Source of the DNA: Sipunculus nudus
Lineage: Eukaryota > Annelida > Sipuncula > Golfingiida > Sipunculidae
Direction of reading: 5' to 3'
NCBI GenBank assembly: GCA_026874595.1
Contig: CM049310.1
Coordinates: 25,221,058-25,285,057, forward strand
Length of the DNA: 64,000 nucleotides
The position numbers were made by a program, and so were the translations under genes. The notes beneath the pieces were generated by a model that saw only the letters and a program-made list of their open reading frames with translations, did no database searches and had not been told where the DNA came from. Positions 1 through 12,600 of this stretch are shown piece by piece; positions within the stretch are counted from its first letter, which is position 1, and each line of letters begins with the position of its first letter.

Positions 1-1356
1 ATAATTCGCCCTCGTGTGAAGCAAGTTGGGGCTGTCATGTCTACACTTTCCGTTGGTTAGGATGCCATTTTTAAACAGATTACTTTAAGGCCTAATATAG
101 CCATTCAGATTCTCGTTGTTTAGGCGAGTTCAATAGCAAATCTAGCATGACACGTGGTATGTATGTATTTAATAAAAAATATATGCCTGGGGAAGACAAC
201 CAAGGTGCCGTGTTGAGCTATATGATTAATATACATATGTGATTGCATTTTTAATTGTTTAATATAGGAGATATTTCTATTCTAGAAAATACAATTCGTG
301 CAGAACCTATAAAATCGAGCTTGCAATCTCAACTGATGTAATCATGTAGTTATGATGACTCTATTTTCATGGTCAAACTTTGTAATCATCTTAGCTTCGA
401 ATGTTCATTGGTATAATGTAGAGAAAAACGTAAGGATATGTTATGTTATATCCTTAAATTTAAATTATGCAGCATATATGCGTTTTAGTTCATTTTTAAA
501 GCAATTAATTGCAAGGGACCGCTTTTACTTAATTTTTCCAACGCCAATTTTTTTTACCCAAGTCCGCCCCTGTTCTTAACCAAATGTTACCGGCATATTC
601 ATCACATAACTGGAATATTATTATAACGTGGTGATAAAGTCACCTCTGCTGAACGACTTTATGCAATACTGCCTGCCTATAGCCGAGTCTGTACATAAAA
701 ACTCTTGAGCCTCCAAATCATGCACCATGATTATTTAGAGCAAAAAGCAGTCCTAAAAAATTTCATGGAATCAATTTCAAAATGATGTTTCCAAATGACT
801 TTCAATTTCTCTGATCGCAAAATTTATACTTTTACATATATGCTTAAATGGGGCAAAATCCGTTTCCTTTTATCTCATGAACATATGCAGAATCATATCA
901 AATTTGTGAGTAACATTGATCATGTGAATCCTGTCTGATGGTCACCGATTATGGTGGCTTACTCTTTGTGAGGTGATATGGCATTTTCTGTTTATTCCTG
1001 AATTAGGCAGACAATATTTACACTCTTGTTTTCACACCATGCTTAATTAATTATGTTAGAGCAAGAAATATCAACCTATATGACTTAAACGGCTTATCTA
1101 CAATTTCGCTTCTTCATGCACATGCAAAAGTTACTAAACAGAAAATTTTACAATTTCAGGTGTTTGCATTCTGGTACAAATTAACTCTCCCAAGTGCTGG
1201 AGGAGCTGTTAGCATAACAGGCTTCCTCTGAATAAATTGTAGTGTAAGAAAACCTTTTAAGGTTTAAGACGTCAATTAACATACGTTGCGGGTAATCAGA
1301 GAATAATCGAATGCATAATTATAAAATATCCAGCAATATTAAACGAACAGTCTAGC

Positions 1357-1402
<46 letters not shown>

Positions 1403-2112
1403 TGGGGGGGGGGGGGGGCACGTATGGTTTCGTAAGTGAAATTGTCTGTATACTGGGTCAACATGAGAAGAGCGACCATAAAGAAGAGCTATGGAGTAAA
1501 ATTTCCTGTTTAAAACAACTCCCAAGACATTTTTGCCAATAAGCATACATTAAGGATACCCTACAATTTCGACCGGTGTACCAAAGTTATTATTTATTTT
1601 GCCTATGTTTTCAGATGACGTCAACACAATATATGTATTCATAAGGGCACGTGCTCAAGCATTCTGCAGGAACCATCGTTAGGTTCTCAATAAAATTGAT
1701 TAAAGTGTCGAATTCAAGTGAAATTGGTAATGAGAAGCCATCGACTCTAAAGCCGCATGACCCAGATGTCTTTGTTTTGGCGTCACACTGGAAACATCTC
1801 CTTGTTTGTTCCGGCAGATATGCTTTCAGTGAATCTCGACAAGGCCACACCAAAATATAACTGTTAAACCGCAATCCCGTTAAAGAAATAATAATCTGCA
1901 GTAATAATGCATCATTTTCTTTCTAAAGAGTATCATTGAAATTATTTAAATATATATGTGCTGTTTGTATTTACGATTTTCAAATATTCTGTAACCTTGC
2001 AAAGTAACAAAAGATCTCGTACTTTGGTAAATTAAGGTAAATTAAGGTAAATTTGAAGAAAAAAAGTCGTAAGCCCGTTCTATATTTTTGGTCCAGAAGT
2101 TCGTGGAAAAAA
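1..2112. other. Intergenic, no recognised gene
   Basis: AT-rich sequence with no gene I can recognise. It holds a TA microsatellite at about 1358-1397 followed by a run of 15 G (1404-1418). The stretch 1611-1874 is open on both strands (87 codons minus, 69 plus) and looks less AT-rich than its surroundings. The minus reading has several cysteines but no family I know, so an isolated exon there is possible but unsupported. A 10-bp unit, ggtaaattaa, is repeated about three times near 2027-2054. Confidence 0.5.
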
Positions 2113-2653
2113 CTAGAATACGCCAAAATCAGAGTGGAACGGGTGAAGTGAGGCATGGATTGAGTGGGAAAGGGAAATAGAGTGAGGTGTGTTGCATATT
2201 AGCATGGGTGTCTGCAGCCGAAATGTGTATGTAGGTTGCGCCACCTACCACAAATCCAGAAAGCTGTCTAAGTTGTATACATATGCAACATTTTAGGCAG
2301 AAGAGTCAAACCACTACATGTATATGAGTGATTTTAGGCCACGGCAGACATACAGACAGACGCTGTGCAAAAATGGTTGCAGGTGGCCCCTCCAGTTTTT
2401 TGTATGATAAAGAGCTATGTGAGATCTATACATATGCAAACTTATGGCCCAATCGGTCATACGGTTCCATAGATATGAACTTGAATGTCTGTAGCGTAAA
2501 CTAGAATGTAGGTGGCGCCACCTGTAATTAAATCAAGGAAGCTGTCCAGGATGTATAAACCTGCAAAATTTTAGGCAGTTATATCAAACCACTACAGAGA
2601 TATTAGTGATTTTTGCCCACGGCAGACAAACAGACGGACGCTGTGCACAAATG
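2113..2653 (-). mobile_element. Truncated Helitron-like element, family A copy 1
   Basis: On the minus strand this is a 5'-truncated copy of the elements at 40785-41687 and 50868-51539. Shared segments are the sentences around the palindrome ggtggcgccacc, the 'drink' of cagaca/cagacggacg near 2620-2640, and the end segment cactctgatttt...tattctag. The minus-strand 3' end is CTAG at 2113-2116, the Helitron-type terminus. Compared with the other copies, about 29 bp just before the terminus, including the hairpin, is missing. No protein is encoded. Confidence 0.7.
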
Positions 2654-3550
2654 GTAATAAAACGTGTCATTTTATACACAATATTATTAATGCTAAATTC
2701 TATATTATATTAAATGTAAAATACCAATTTTAACCAGTAAAACCACATTACTTAATCATATGACAAACATATAGACATTTTCAGAGGTTTTTCTCAATCC
2801 ATGTATATATTTTTCAAATATCTAGCACAATAAGGAAATGTTAATGTTTTGAAGTGGATCTACACCCTTGATTATATCACAATTTACATACGTTAAATAC
2901 AAAACACATGAAGTCAGATACATACAAGAGGAACCGGAATGTAAAGATAATGAAGATATTATACTTTTATCATTTTAATTAAACAAAATATTATCTTTAT
3001 TTGTCTTTATAATGGAAGGAACATCAATTTCATTGGTAGCCGACACGTATTACTAATGTGGTAGTTTTCTATCATGAGTGGCACATTTTATTTCAGAAGT
3101 CTGAATTTTTTAATTTCTGTAAAAAGTGAGGCTGTACAGATGCTACCAACCTTTTCGAAAGGTTAGCTATCCAAGATGGAAGGCACGCATGAAATATTTC
3201 TTAAACATTCAAGAAGCCGTTCCTCAGAAATTCATACCTAAAGAAGTTCTGTAACAACAAGGTGTAGGTGGTGCCATTGTCTTATGCAATGGGAAAGTTA
3301 ATCCAGTTATTAGGATTTGTATGGGAGGATTCTATGAGATATATATTCTTTCAAAGGCCAAATACTTCCCGTAACGTGAGATACTGCATTGTCACATCCC
3401 TAGTATGACAGTTATTTATATATAATGATCTAACATTTTGGGTAAATGTTTAAGTTACTTTGAAGACATGTTTGTTTAAAAATGACAGATTAGTCTGCGT
3501 GTGTTACATATTACGACCACTCTAACAACACTATAAGGAAGGAGACATAC
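2654..3550. other. Intergenic, no recognised gene
   Basis: AT-rich sequence. I looked on the minus strand for a fourth exon of the broken PAN-hemopexin paralogue, which should lie here or further left, and found nothing resembling the cysteine-rich last exon of the plus-strand gene. Confidence 0.4.
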
Positions 3551-4183
3551 TTAAACGCGAACGCTGTCCCGTTGGATACAAAATAAATTTGGTCCAACAT
3601 GTCACCTCCGCTCAGCATCGTGTCTGGCTTTGAAGGTATCTGTCCGGAGAACACTTCGTCCACTGTTTTAGGAAAACCCGGTGTCAAGGACACTGCGGTA
3701 ATAATTTTCCCCGCGTATTTGTAGACAAAGTAATCTGAAATGACGGGCAAATAAAAGATACAAATGATGAACACTTTAACTGTAAGAAGACGGTATTATT
3801 TTGAGAAAAACCTTTTCGACATCCAGAGCAACAACTAAGTTTGCCCTATAAATGCTATAGACTTTCAACGATAATTCAAACGTTTATTATTTTATCATTT
3901 GCAGTGAAATAATTTGCGCATTTAAAAAAATTTCAGGAGAAGACTCTGAAGGCTCACTCTGTATAAGATAAACTCAGATGTCAAGATCAGGTGTCTCTTG
4001 TCTGAAGGCGGCGTCCACTTTCCCTTTGAAGCCTCTGAAGTACGTCTGTACACTGTAGGGACCGGGATTATCATTGTAGCCAATTGAATCCCCGAACATG
4101 CGGTCACCGATGAACAGGAGGTTAAAGTGCTGCTGATGATAAACAGCAGCATCTACACAGTCGCAGGGCTGCAGACGAGTCGG
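3551..4183 (-). pseudogene. Broken paralogue of the PAN-hemopexin gene
   Basis: Two minus-strand exons match exons 2 and 3 of the plus-strand gene at 8825-15358. Exon 2 is 4183-3958 (226 nt, acceptor CAG, donor GTGAGC) and reads through conserved blocks such as LLFIGDR, YFRGFKGKVDAAFRQETPD. Exon 3 is 3734-3551 (184 nt, exactly the length of its counterpart; acceptor CAG, donor GTATGT) with VYKYAG, PGFPKTVDEVFSGQIP and IYFVSNGTAFAF. Intron phases (1 and 2) are the same as in the paralogue. In exon 2 an in-frame TGA at 3974-3976 sits where the paralogue has Trp182 in its KIW motif. The splice sites and the rest of both exons are open, so the damage looks recent, or the copy may be polymorphic. 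Exons for the signal peptide/PAN part and the C-terminus were not found. The two genes point away from each other. Confidence 0.72.
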
Positions 4184-4769
4184 CTGAAAGACACATGTAA
4201 CTATAGTTCATACGACCAGGTAATACCTATTAGAAACACGTCAGAAATATTGGACCGGCAGCTTGGGACGTTTGTCTCCTCCTTTTGTATGCCTCCGTAC
4301 GGGCATGGAACCGTATTTTCCTTATTTATATATTAGCAGGCTTTCGTTAGATATATAAGCAGACGTTCTCTTTAAATAATAGCATTATTTACACTGTAAA
4401 TAGCAGTAGAAAATAATCGTAACTTAACTGTGTTCTTGACTATGGCATATTGACTGTTATTGTTTGGTAGTTTCTACTCATATCGTCAGCTGGGATATTT
4501 TGTGAGTTGATCTCTTATTTTGGCACATACTGGTTGATAAAATGTTGTGGTTATTTAAAACGTTACATGATCTCAAAACTGATATTGCGGTCAGACTGAA
4601 GTCAGTACCTTAAGAAAGTTTCTTATATGTATATCCGAAGTGTTTATTCGGAAACCAATAAATTAATTCATCGTACATATAATCCAAGCATGCAAAATTC
4701 AAAGCAGTTATTACCTATTCATATATCAACTCATAATACATAAATCCCGGAGCCATGGCGAGCCAGCAG
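4184..4769. other. Spacer, no recognised gene
   Basis: AT-rich sequence upstream of the broken paralogue on its own strand. A first exon with signal peptide and PAN cysteines would be expected upstream of 4183, but I see none here. Confidence 0.4.
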
Positions 4770-5440
4770 CCGTGAGGGTCTGTCTGTCTGTCGGTATCTC
4801 GGTCTCTCTCTCCGTCAGTCCGTCAGGTTTCGTTTCCGTGCGATAACTTTCCTAAATATTATCCGATTTCATCCAAATTTGGGTCAGTGATTGCTCTCAT
4901 GCATACCTTGGTTGGGATTGGTTTAGAGTGTCTTGCTTCTGTCTGGCTGTCACTTTGTCTGTCCGTCTCTCAGGTTTTCGTTTCCGTGCGATAACTTTCC
5001 TAAATATTATCCGATTTTATTCAAACTTTGGTCAGACATTGCTCTCATGCATACCTTGGTTGGGATTAGTTTTGGAGTGTCTGTCTTTTGTCTGTCTGTC
5101 TGTCACTCTGTCTGTCCGTCTGTCAGGTTTTCGTTTCCCTGCTATAACTTTCCTAAATGTTATCCGATGTCATTCAAATTTTTGTCAGTGATTGCTCTCA
5201 TGCTTACCTTGGTTTGAATTTGTTTTGAGGTGTCTGGCTAATGTCTGTCTGTCTGTCTGTCACTTTGTCTGTCCTTCACTTTGTCAGGATTTCGTTTCTG
5301 TGGGATAACTTTCCTTAATATTATCCGATTTCATTCAAATTTTGGTCAGTGAATGCGCTCATGCTTACCCTGGTTGGGATTTGTTTTGGGGTGTCTGGCT
5401 TCTGTCTGTCTGTCTGTCACTCTGTTTGTCCGTCCTTTAT
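4770..5440 (+). repeat. Tandem repeat, about 150-158 bp unit
   Basis: About four copies of a unit that runs from gtctgtctgtctgtc through ttcgtttccgtgcgataact and ttcctaaatattatccgatt to gctctcatgcataccttggt. The phrase ataactttcc recurs near 4842, 4990, 5145 and 5304, giving spacings of about 149, 155 and 158 bp. The short open frames here are by-products of the repeat. It resembles the core array of a non-autonomous mollusc-type element, but I could not define termini. Confidence 0.8.
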
Positions 5441-8400
5441 CAAGCATGAAAAACAACAAGATCCCAAAGCGGTCGACATTAATTCCACGAATTTACTTGT
5501 TATGGTTATAATGTGTTCAAAATTGCTCAAGAGACGGCTTTCAAACTATAAAAACCAATAAACACCTTCAGATTAAAGAAAATAACCCTTTATAATATTA
5601 GGGAAGCATCACAGTGAAAATTAAGTGATTTGGAAAGGAACATTGTACACCACATTTATCTTATATGTAAAGGGAACTGTAAAATATTCATAATTTTATA
5701 TAAAAAAAGTGTCAAAAATGTTTTCAGAAGGATTTGTAGGAGTGTCAAGATCTAATGTATTAATGCGCCAAAGCTCCGGAAATGTCAACATCATCTAGAA
5801 AAAAACTTCTATTGGGAAAACGCCATGAAATTCAATATTCTTTCAGGATATTTAATTAGTATCCTAATTAATTGCTTAATCAACAAAAGCATATTGTACA
5901 TTTGTATGATTATTTTTACCAGTGATTTTTCACGATTACTCGCAAATATAATACAGTTTATTTGAAGTGAATACGTCAAATATTAAGCAAGCTATAAGCT
6001 TTTACATATCTCTACCCCCTCATTAAGGTCATCTGTACGCGGGAGTCATGCGCAATGACACGGTTATCTATAAGTGGCCTAAAAGGGAAGTCTGCCCCAA
6101 AATAATCAGTGTTAACATCTAAATTAATAAATAAGACATACTTGGGCGTCTTAAAATGCCTATGTCATTAAATAGCAGAGGTGGTGCACGGTTACCTTTC
6201 CTAGCCCATAGGCTAACCTGTTCCCGCGCTGAATGTTGACTTGTTTGCGTTGGTCAAATATATTTGAGTATCTCTTGATGGTAGCTCGGATCAGCAACCG
6301 CAGTGGATCATTTGACAAATATATGCTACTGCAAATGCCTTCTTTTGAAAACCGGGAGTAAGAAAAATGGGTAAATTTCAGAAAAAAAGGCGGCTCTACT
6401 TCCGACGTTATGATACTAATGTATTTAAAAGAATAATAATTTTAATGATAACAGGAACAGTTACTGTATCAGAGAAATTGAATAGAAATGGCAAGGTTTT
6501 ATTTTGCATTTTCTCTATTTCATTTGGGCATTTACACAGTTGACGATATAACGATTTGGCCTGTCAGTTGTCTTCTTCGAAACGTCCACTCAAAAGAAAC
6601 ATTCTCGTTCATAAATTCAACAAATGTGATCTCAAGTATGTTCATAATGAAAACCTATGTCATGCGCCACATCTTTGATGTCCAATGGGAATGATGCTTT
6701 GAACGTATTCTATCAAATCTATCTATCGTATTCTATCTGTCGGTTCAGTGGAAATGCAGCACCTGGAGATCTAAACCCCTCATTGTGAATCTAAAGAAAC
6801 AGTTTGAAATCCTTTCGGGTTAGCCTCGAAGCGGTGGCGATGGATCTGTTGGATTTCGAGTCTAAGTTCTGGTAGCAAATCCTACTCCATGGGATGAACC
6901 TCTGCATTGGGAAACGAGGACCCGGTCATATTTTTGCAAAATACTTTTTTCTCTTTTTTTAAAAAAATATTTTTGTAACCGCCTCCATTTTTTAATGCTG
7001 GCTTAACTAAGTATGTACATTTGCAGAATTCCATTCCGGTTTTGGACAAGGCAGTGGCACACGCTTCCTGTGGTTGCTCTTATCATCTCTACTTCTATAC
7101 CACAGAAGCCAGATGATTTGCAACATACTTAATGCCCATTACAAAAAATTAAAATGCAACTGAACGCGTTCTTTGTCCGGATGCCATCCATCAATCCCCA
7201 CGTCTCCTGGTTAGAGACTTTATTGAGCAGCACCACATTTTCCTGATCGTGCTGAAAAGGGAACCACGTCTCGTTGTTTCTTGATTAATTAGGATGGAAT
7301 TTTCAAGTATCCCAATTTGCATCTGCTGCAGCTAAATGGATGATGCGCTGGCCAGGTGTTTCATAGTCATTCAGGGTAGGACGTTTACTTTTAAGTAAGA
7401 TATGTTAAGGTTTGCGAAAGGTTTAATTAAAAGAACACAGTACAATGTTAATGCAGATAAATGGGATCCGGTTTTGAACAAAATATTGTGTTCAAGTAAC
7501 ATGACCGAGTTGGGTGGTGCTGCTGTTAACAGGATCTTTATCTTCCACCTTTTTTTTGGGGGGGGGGGGGGTCAAAGCTTGTGATGATACCTCCTCCACT
7601 AGTTCCATGCCTGAGGTGCAACTTCATTCTGAATTGGAGCATCGCCATGCAGTAATTTGAAACAACGAAGTTTTCTGTGGTAACAGAAATAGCTTAAACA
7701 TATTCAAATTTCGGCTTTACAACTCTGAGTTTTTTTGTACCAAAAATACAATTGTTTGAATTATAATTGTATATTTGTGTGAAAATAAAGGATATTATTT
7801 AGAGAAGATAGTTGATATCAAATATATTACACCTGTGGTCCAAGCAAAAATGTTGTATTCTGGTTTAAGACTGATTCTATACACAAATCCCCCCTGTATC
7901 GACGATCCTGCATTGCTTATATTGTTTTTTATGGGTTTTCTCACATAAAAAAAGAATACTTGTTTCAAGCAAAGATTAGTTGCAAAACAAATCAGCCCTG
8001 TCGGAAGACCTCCGTTCTTTGTCCTAGTATATTTAAAGGTGTTGCCCCCACCAGGGCTTTATTGCCATTGTCTATCAAAAAGTACGTTTGCAGCACGTAT
8101 CCACTTAAAAGTTTTGACTTCAGTAAACTGAGAGAAACCAGTTGAGAGAAGTCTATTGATTCTGGATGTAAAGATGACACGTCCTTTGAATGATAGGACA
8201 GTGAGAGCGTCAGCGCCGAGCCAGCCTTGTACGAAAATCAATCATTTTGCGTACATACAGATAACCGTTAAAGCTCTTGAGGAACCTTCCAGGCCTCAGT
8301 GACACAGATTACTTTTAGCGCATATGAAAGAAAGTCGATTTTTCATCTCAGACTTTAAAGAAGACACAATAAACCAAAACTGTTACAAGATATATAGAGT

Positions 8401-8824
8401 TTACAAAAATAGGCATGGAAACGCCACAATAATGGAGCTACAACAGTCAGGCTCCTAAGGGAACGAGAACGTTGTTTCAATTATAGCGTTTTAAAAAGTT
8501 CCCTTGAAGTTTTCTGGCTTTAAAAGCAAAATAACTGAAGGTAGTGATTTTCAACCTTCATCCATGGTATAACGGGAAACCTTTGTGACATAATGAAAAA
8601 AGACTGGCAACAATTCTTCACTGGCAGAGGAATTGTGAGTCCAAGGGTATTCAGGAACACGCTGCAGCGAGAACCTTTGAATATATACTATTAGCCTTAA
8701 ATACTGTACTTTGGAGTTTTCACGGGTGTACTACTACTAGACCCAGGGAAGATTCTTCATCAGAGACTTGTGCGAGAGGGTTTCGCGAAATAAAGCCACA
8801 GTCATCGCAGATTTACAGAGCACC
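5441..8824. other. Intergenic between divergent paralogues
   Basis: No gene recognised. The stretch about 6800-7400 has longer GC-normal segments that could be an old transposon, but no protein family was identified in either direction. A G run lies at 7558-7571. The promoter of the plus-strand PAN-hemopexin gene should be at the right end; an AT-rich atatata at about 8680-8686 is 140 bp upstream of its ATG, but I cannot call it a TATA box with confidence. Confidence 0.4.
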
Positions 8825-9567
8825 ATGATTCTGCTTCGTTTAACATGCTTAACATTTTTGGTAACATACTCTTCAACTACTATTTTGGTTTCTCGATGGA
8901 AGCGACCAAGTTTCGCTCCAACAGACAAGGCGTTTAGAAATTATACATTCGCGTCATTGACTGCATCCGGTGTTCTGGAGTGCGCGAGTCATTGCTACCG
9001 TGACCACCGGTGTTACTCATTCAATCTCGGTCCGTCCTGGTCCACCGACAACTGTGAACTCAACGACCGTTTGTCAGACCCTCACGGCAGCTGGCTGGTC
9101 CTTGCACCGGGATTCCAATATTATGAGAAGATGCATCGCGTAAAGGGAGAGGTAATTTTTATCCATTACGCCTTAAACATAACCATAAAGGGACTTAACA
9201 TGCGTGATACATAGACGGGACAGGGTCCTCTTGATGTCGTTTGTACACATGAATACACCTTGTAACACGAGTTTATATTTGTCAGAAATCCCAAAGGAGA
9301 AATTCTAAAAAATTTATTATACATTCATTAAAATAAAAGAAGGCAAACGATGGTTGTAAATTATATTTCGTTATAAATGTATCACTGAGAGCTCTGTCAC
9401 GGCATATATATATACAGTGAAACCTCGCCTAACGACCATCTCAAACTAGGGACCACCTCAAAATAACAAACACTTGTTCACGATCCCGAATCTTTTTTGC
9501 TGTTTACTTAAGACCTTGTTTAGACGACCACTTCATAGAGGACCCATAAGTGGTCGTTATTTTGAGG

Positions 9568-9631
<64 letters not shown>

Positions 9632-12600
9632 TGTATTTAGTCGTCTTTAAAAAAACCGTAATATATATAAATAATGAATAATGAGTAATAATGAATATAA
9701 AAACTATATATATACAGTAGAACGCCTGTATTACGGTCACCATCGGGACTAAAAGAAAGTGGCCTTAATACAGGAGTGGCCGTTATACAGGACTTGACCA
9801 GGATGGGGGGGGGGGGGGGGTTAAAATGTAACACGAAACCAAGTTCAAATTTTTTTTACGATCAACAAAATAAACGTTTATACAGAGTATTAGTATAACT
9901 ACTGTTATCATTAAAAAAATATATTTCTGCTAGCTGATTTGAACTGGACAAGGGCTCGACCAGATCCCGATCGGGGTCTATTCCGGAGTGAATCCTGATC
10001 TATATGAAAACATTTATTCAAGATATCTGTCTATTTCAAATGTGTGTAAATCTCGTGACTTTCTGGTGGTATTATTTGGGTGATTTGTTCGTTCCAGGCT
10101 TCCCGCCTCAAACCTCTGCAGCCAGGGGAGTGTGTGCAGGCCTCAGTTTACTACATCACGCACCACAACGTCTTGTTCATTGGAGACCGGGCTTTCGTCG
10201 ACTCTGTGGCCCACCCCAAAATCGAAGGCCCATACTCATTGGAGATGTTCTTCAGAGGTTTCAAAGGACAAGTGGACGCTGCTTTTCGGCAGGAAACACC
10301 TGATATGAAGATTTGGATATTTTTATTACAGAGTGAGTTGTAAAGTAGCAGGTATATATGTTATTAACCGGCTTGTTCGGGATTGCCTGCGTATTGGCCT
10401 ACGGAACTTAATACGAACAGCCGGTTCATTGTATTTTTCATAAACGACCACGTTATCAACACATTCAACGTGTATACAGTCACTCAATTTTAACAAACTA
10501 CTCAAATGAAACACTTCAAGAGTGGACACACGTAAGCACCTTCACACATCCAGGGTCCCAACATGTATAGTCAGTTTCATTCTTCGGCTATGCGTCACAG
10601 AGCAAAGTGACATCATACGTATTGTGAAGCTTGTCGATTTCATTAGGGATGTTGCTTCACTAAATACAGAGACGGCCGGGCTCATATTAGCTCACTGTGT
10701 TAGAATATATGAAATATATCGCCTACGGGCACTGATATGAACGTTGAGATAAGTGTCGTATATTTTATGCCCTTGGGCCTCGGTACCCGTGTCATAACAT
10801 ACATGACCATTTAATAATTTCAGTTATAAATATATGCAATAAAACACCAGAGATATCGTCGAAAATTTAAAATATATGTACAGTGCAATAAGTTCTTCAC
10901 AACTTGTTGTTTATTATGAAAGCATGTTATCAGTGTAATAATACTGTTTGCTTGTATTATTTCCATTTGTTTTTGTATTCATGGTTCATTTACACTGAAT
11001 GCCTTTAATTTCAGATGGCATTGTTTATAAATACACGGGGGATGCGTTTTTCGGTCTTTCACTGGATCCCGGTTTCCCGAAAACAATGAATGAAGTGTTT
11101 GACGGGCAAATACCCGAGCACCCGAAAATAATGATCAGCGATGGTGCAATGTGGGATAAGATTCATTTTGTGTCCAACGGAACCGCTTACATGTTCAAGT
11201 AAGTCTGGATCTTAATGTTTTAGTAAAATTTTGTAGATTTAGTATAATAGCGTAAGATAGCCGCCAGTTTTTATGCCCCTCCACAAAGTGGCCGGGGCAT
11301 ATAGTTTTACCCATGTCCGTCATTCCGTCATTCCGTCCTTCCGTCATTCCGAAATCAAACAGTTGTACGGACTTTTTTTCGCAATGCCTGCAGATATTGG
11401 CCAGTTACAGATCGAGTTCGCGTTTCGTCCCGGTTGACCTACTTTTGACTGTTTTACGGCTCCTAAACTTAGAAAATTTAATGAAAAATAGAAATATTCA
11501 TGACAGTTACACATGTACTGACTTTGTTTTGCAATGCCTGCAGATATTGGCCTGATTTTTGGTGTGTGGGCAAACATAGACCAGTTACAGATCGAGTTCG
11601 CGTTTCGTCCCGGTTGACCTACTTTTGACCGTTTTACGGCTCCTAAACTTAGAAAATTTCATGAAAAATAGAAATATTCATGACAGATACACATGTACGG
11701 ACTTTTTTTCGCAATGCCTGCCTGCAGATATTGGCCTGATTTTTGGTGTGTGAGCAGATATAGACCAGTTACAGATCGAGTTTGCTTTTCGTCCTGGTTG
11801 ACCTACTTTTGACCGTTTTACGGCTCCTGAACATAGAAAATTTCATGAAAAATATGAAATTTCATGACAAATACACATGTACGGACTTTTTTTCGCAGTG
11901 CCTGCAGATATTGGCCTGATTTTTGGTGTGTGGACAGATATAGACCAGTTACAGATCGAGTTTGCGTTTCGTCCCGGTTGACCTACTTTTGACTGTTTTA
12001 CGGCTCCTAAACTTAGAAAATTTAATGAAAAATAGAAATATTCATGACAGATACACATGTACGGACTTTTTTTCGCAATGCCTGCAGATATTGGCCTGAT
12101 TTTTGGTGTGTGGGCAAATATAGACCAGTTACAGATCAAGTTCGCGTTTCGTCCCGGTTGACCTACTTTTGACCGTTGTACAAACATAGAAAATTTCATG
12201 AAAAATAGAAATATTCATGAAAGATACACATGTACAGACTTTTTTTCGCAATGCCTGCAGATATTGGTCTGATTTTTGGTGTGTGGGCAGATATAGACCT
12301 GTTACAGATCGAGTTCGCGTTTTGTCCTGGTTGACCTAATTTTGACCGTTTTACGGCTCCTGAACATGGAAAATTTCATGAAAAATATGAAATATCATGA
12401 CAAATACACATGTACGGACTTTTTTCGCAATGCCTGCAGATATTGGCCTGATTTTTGGTGTGTGGCCAGCTATTGACCAGTTACAGATTGAGTTCGCATT
12501 TCGTCCTGGTTGACCTGCTTTTGACTGTTTTACGGCTCCTGAACATAGAAAATTTCATGTAAAACATAAATTTTCATGACAAATACACTTGTACAGACTT

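Noticed and set aside
3974-3976. Selenocysteine codon in the minus-strand paralogue
   Set aside because: The aligned residue is Trp, not Cys, and no SECIS-like structure or other selenoprotein feature was noticed; a TGG to TGA change is simpler.
8768-8824. Earlier ATG for the PAN-hemopexin gene
   Set aside because: It would put 19 mostly polar residues before the signal peptide and has weaker start context than the ATG at 8825.
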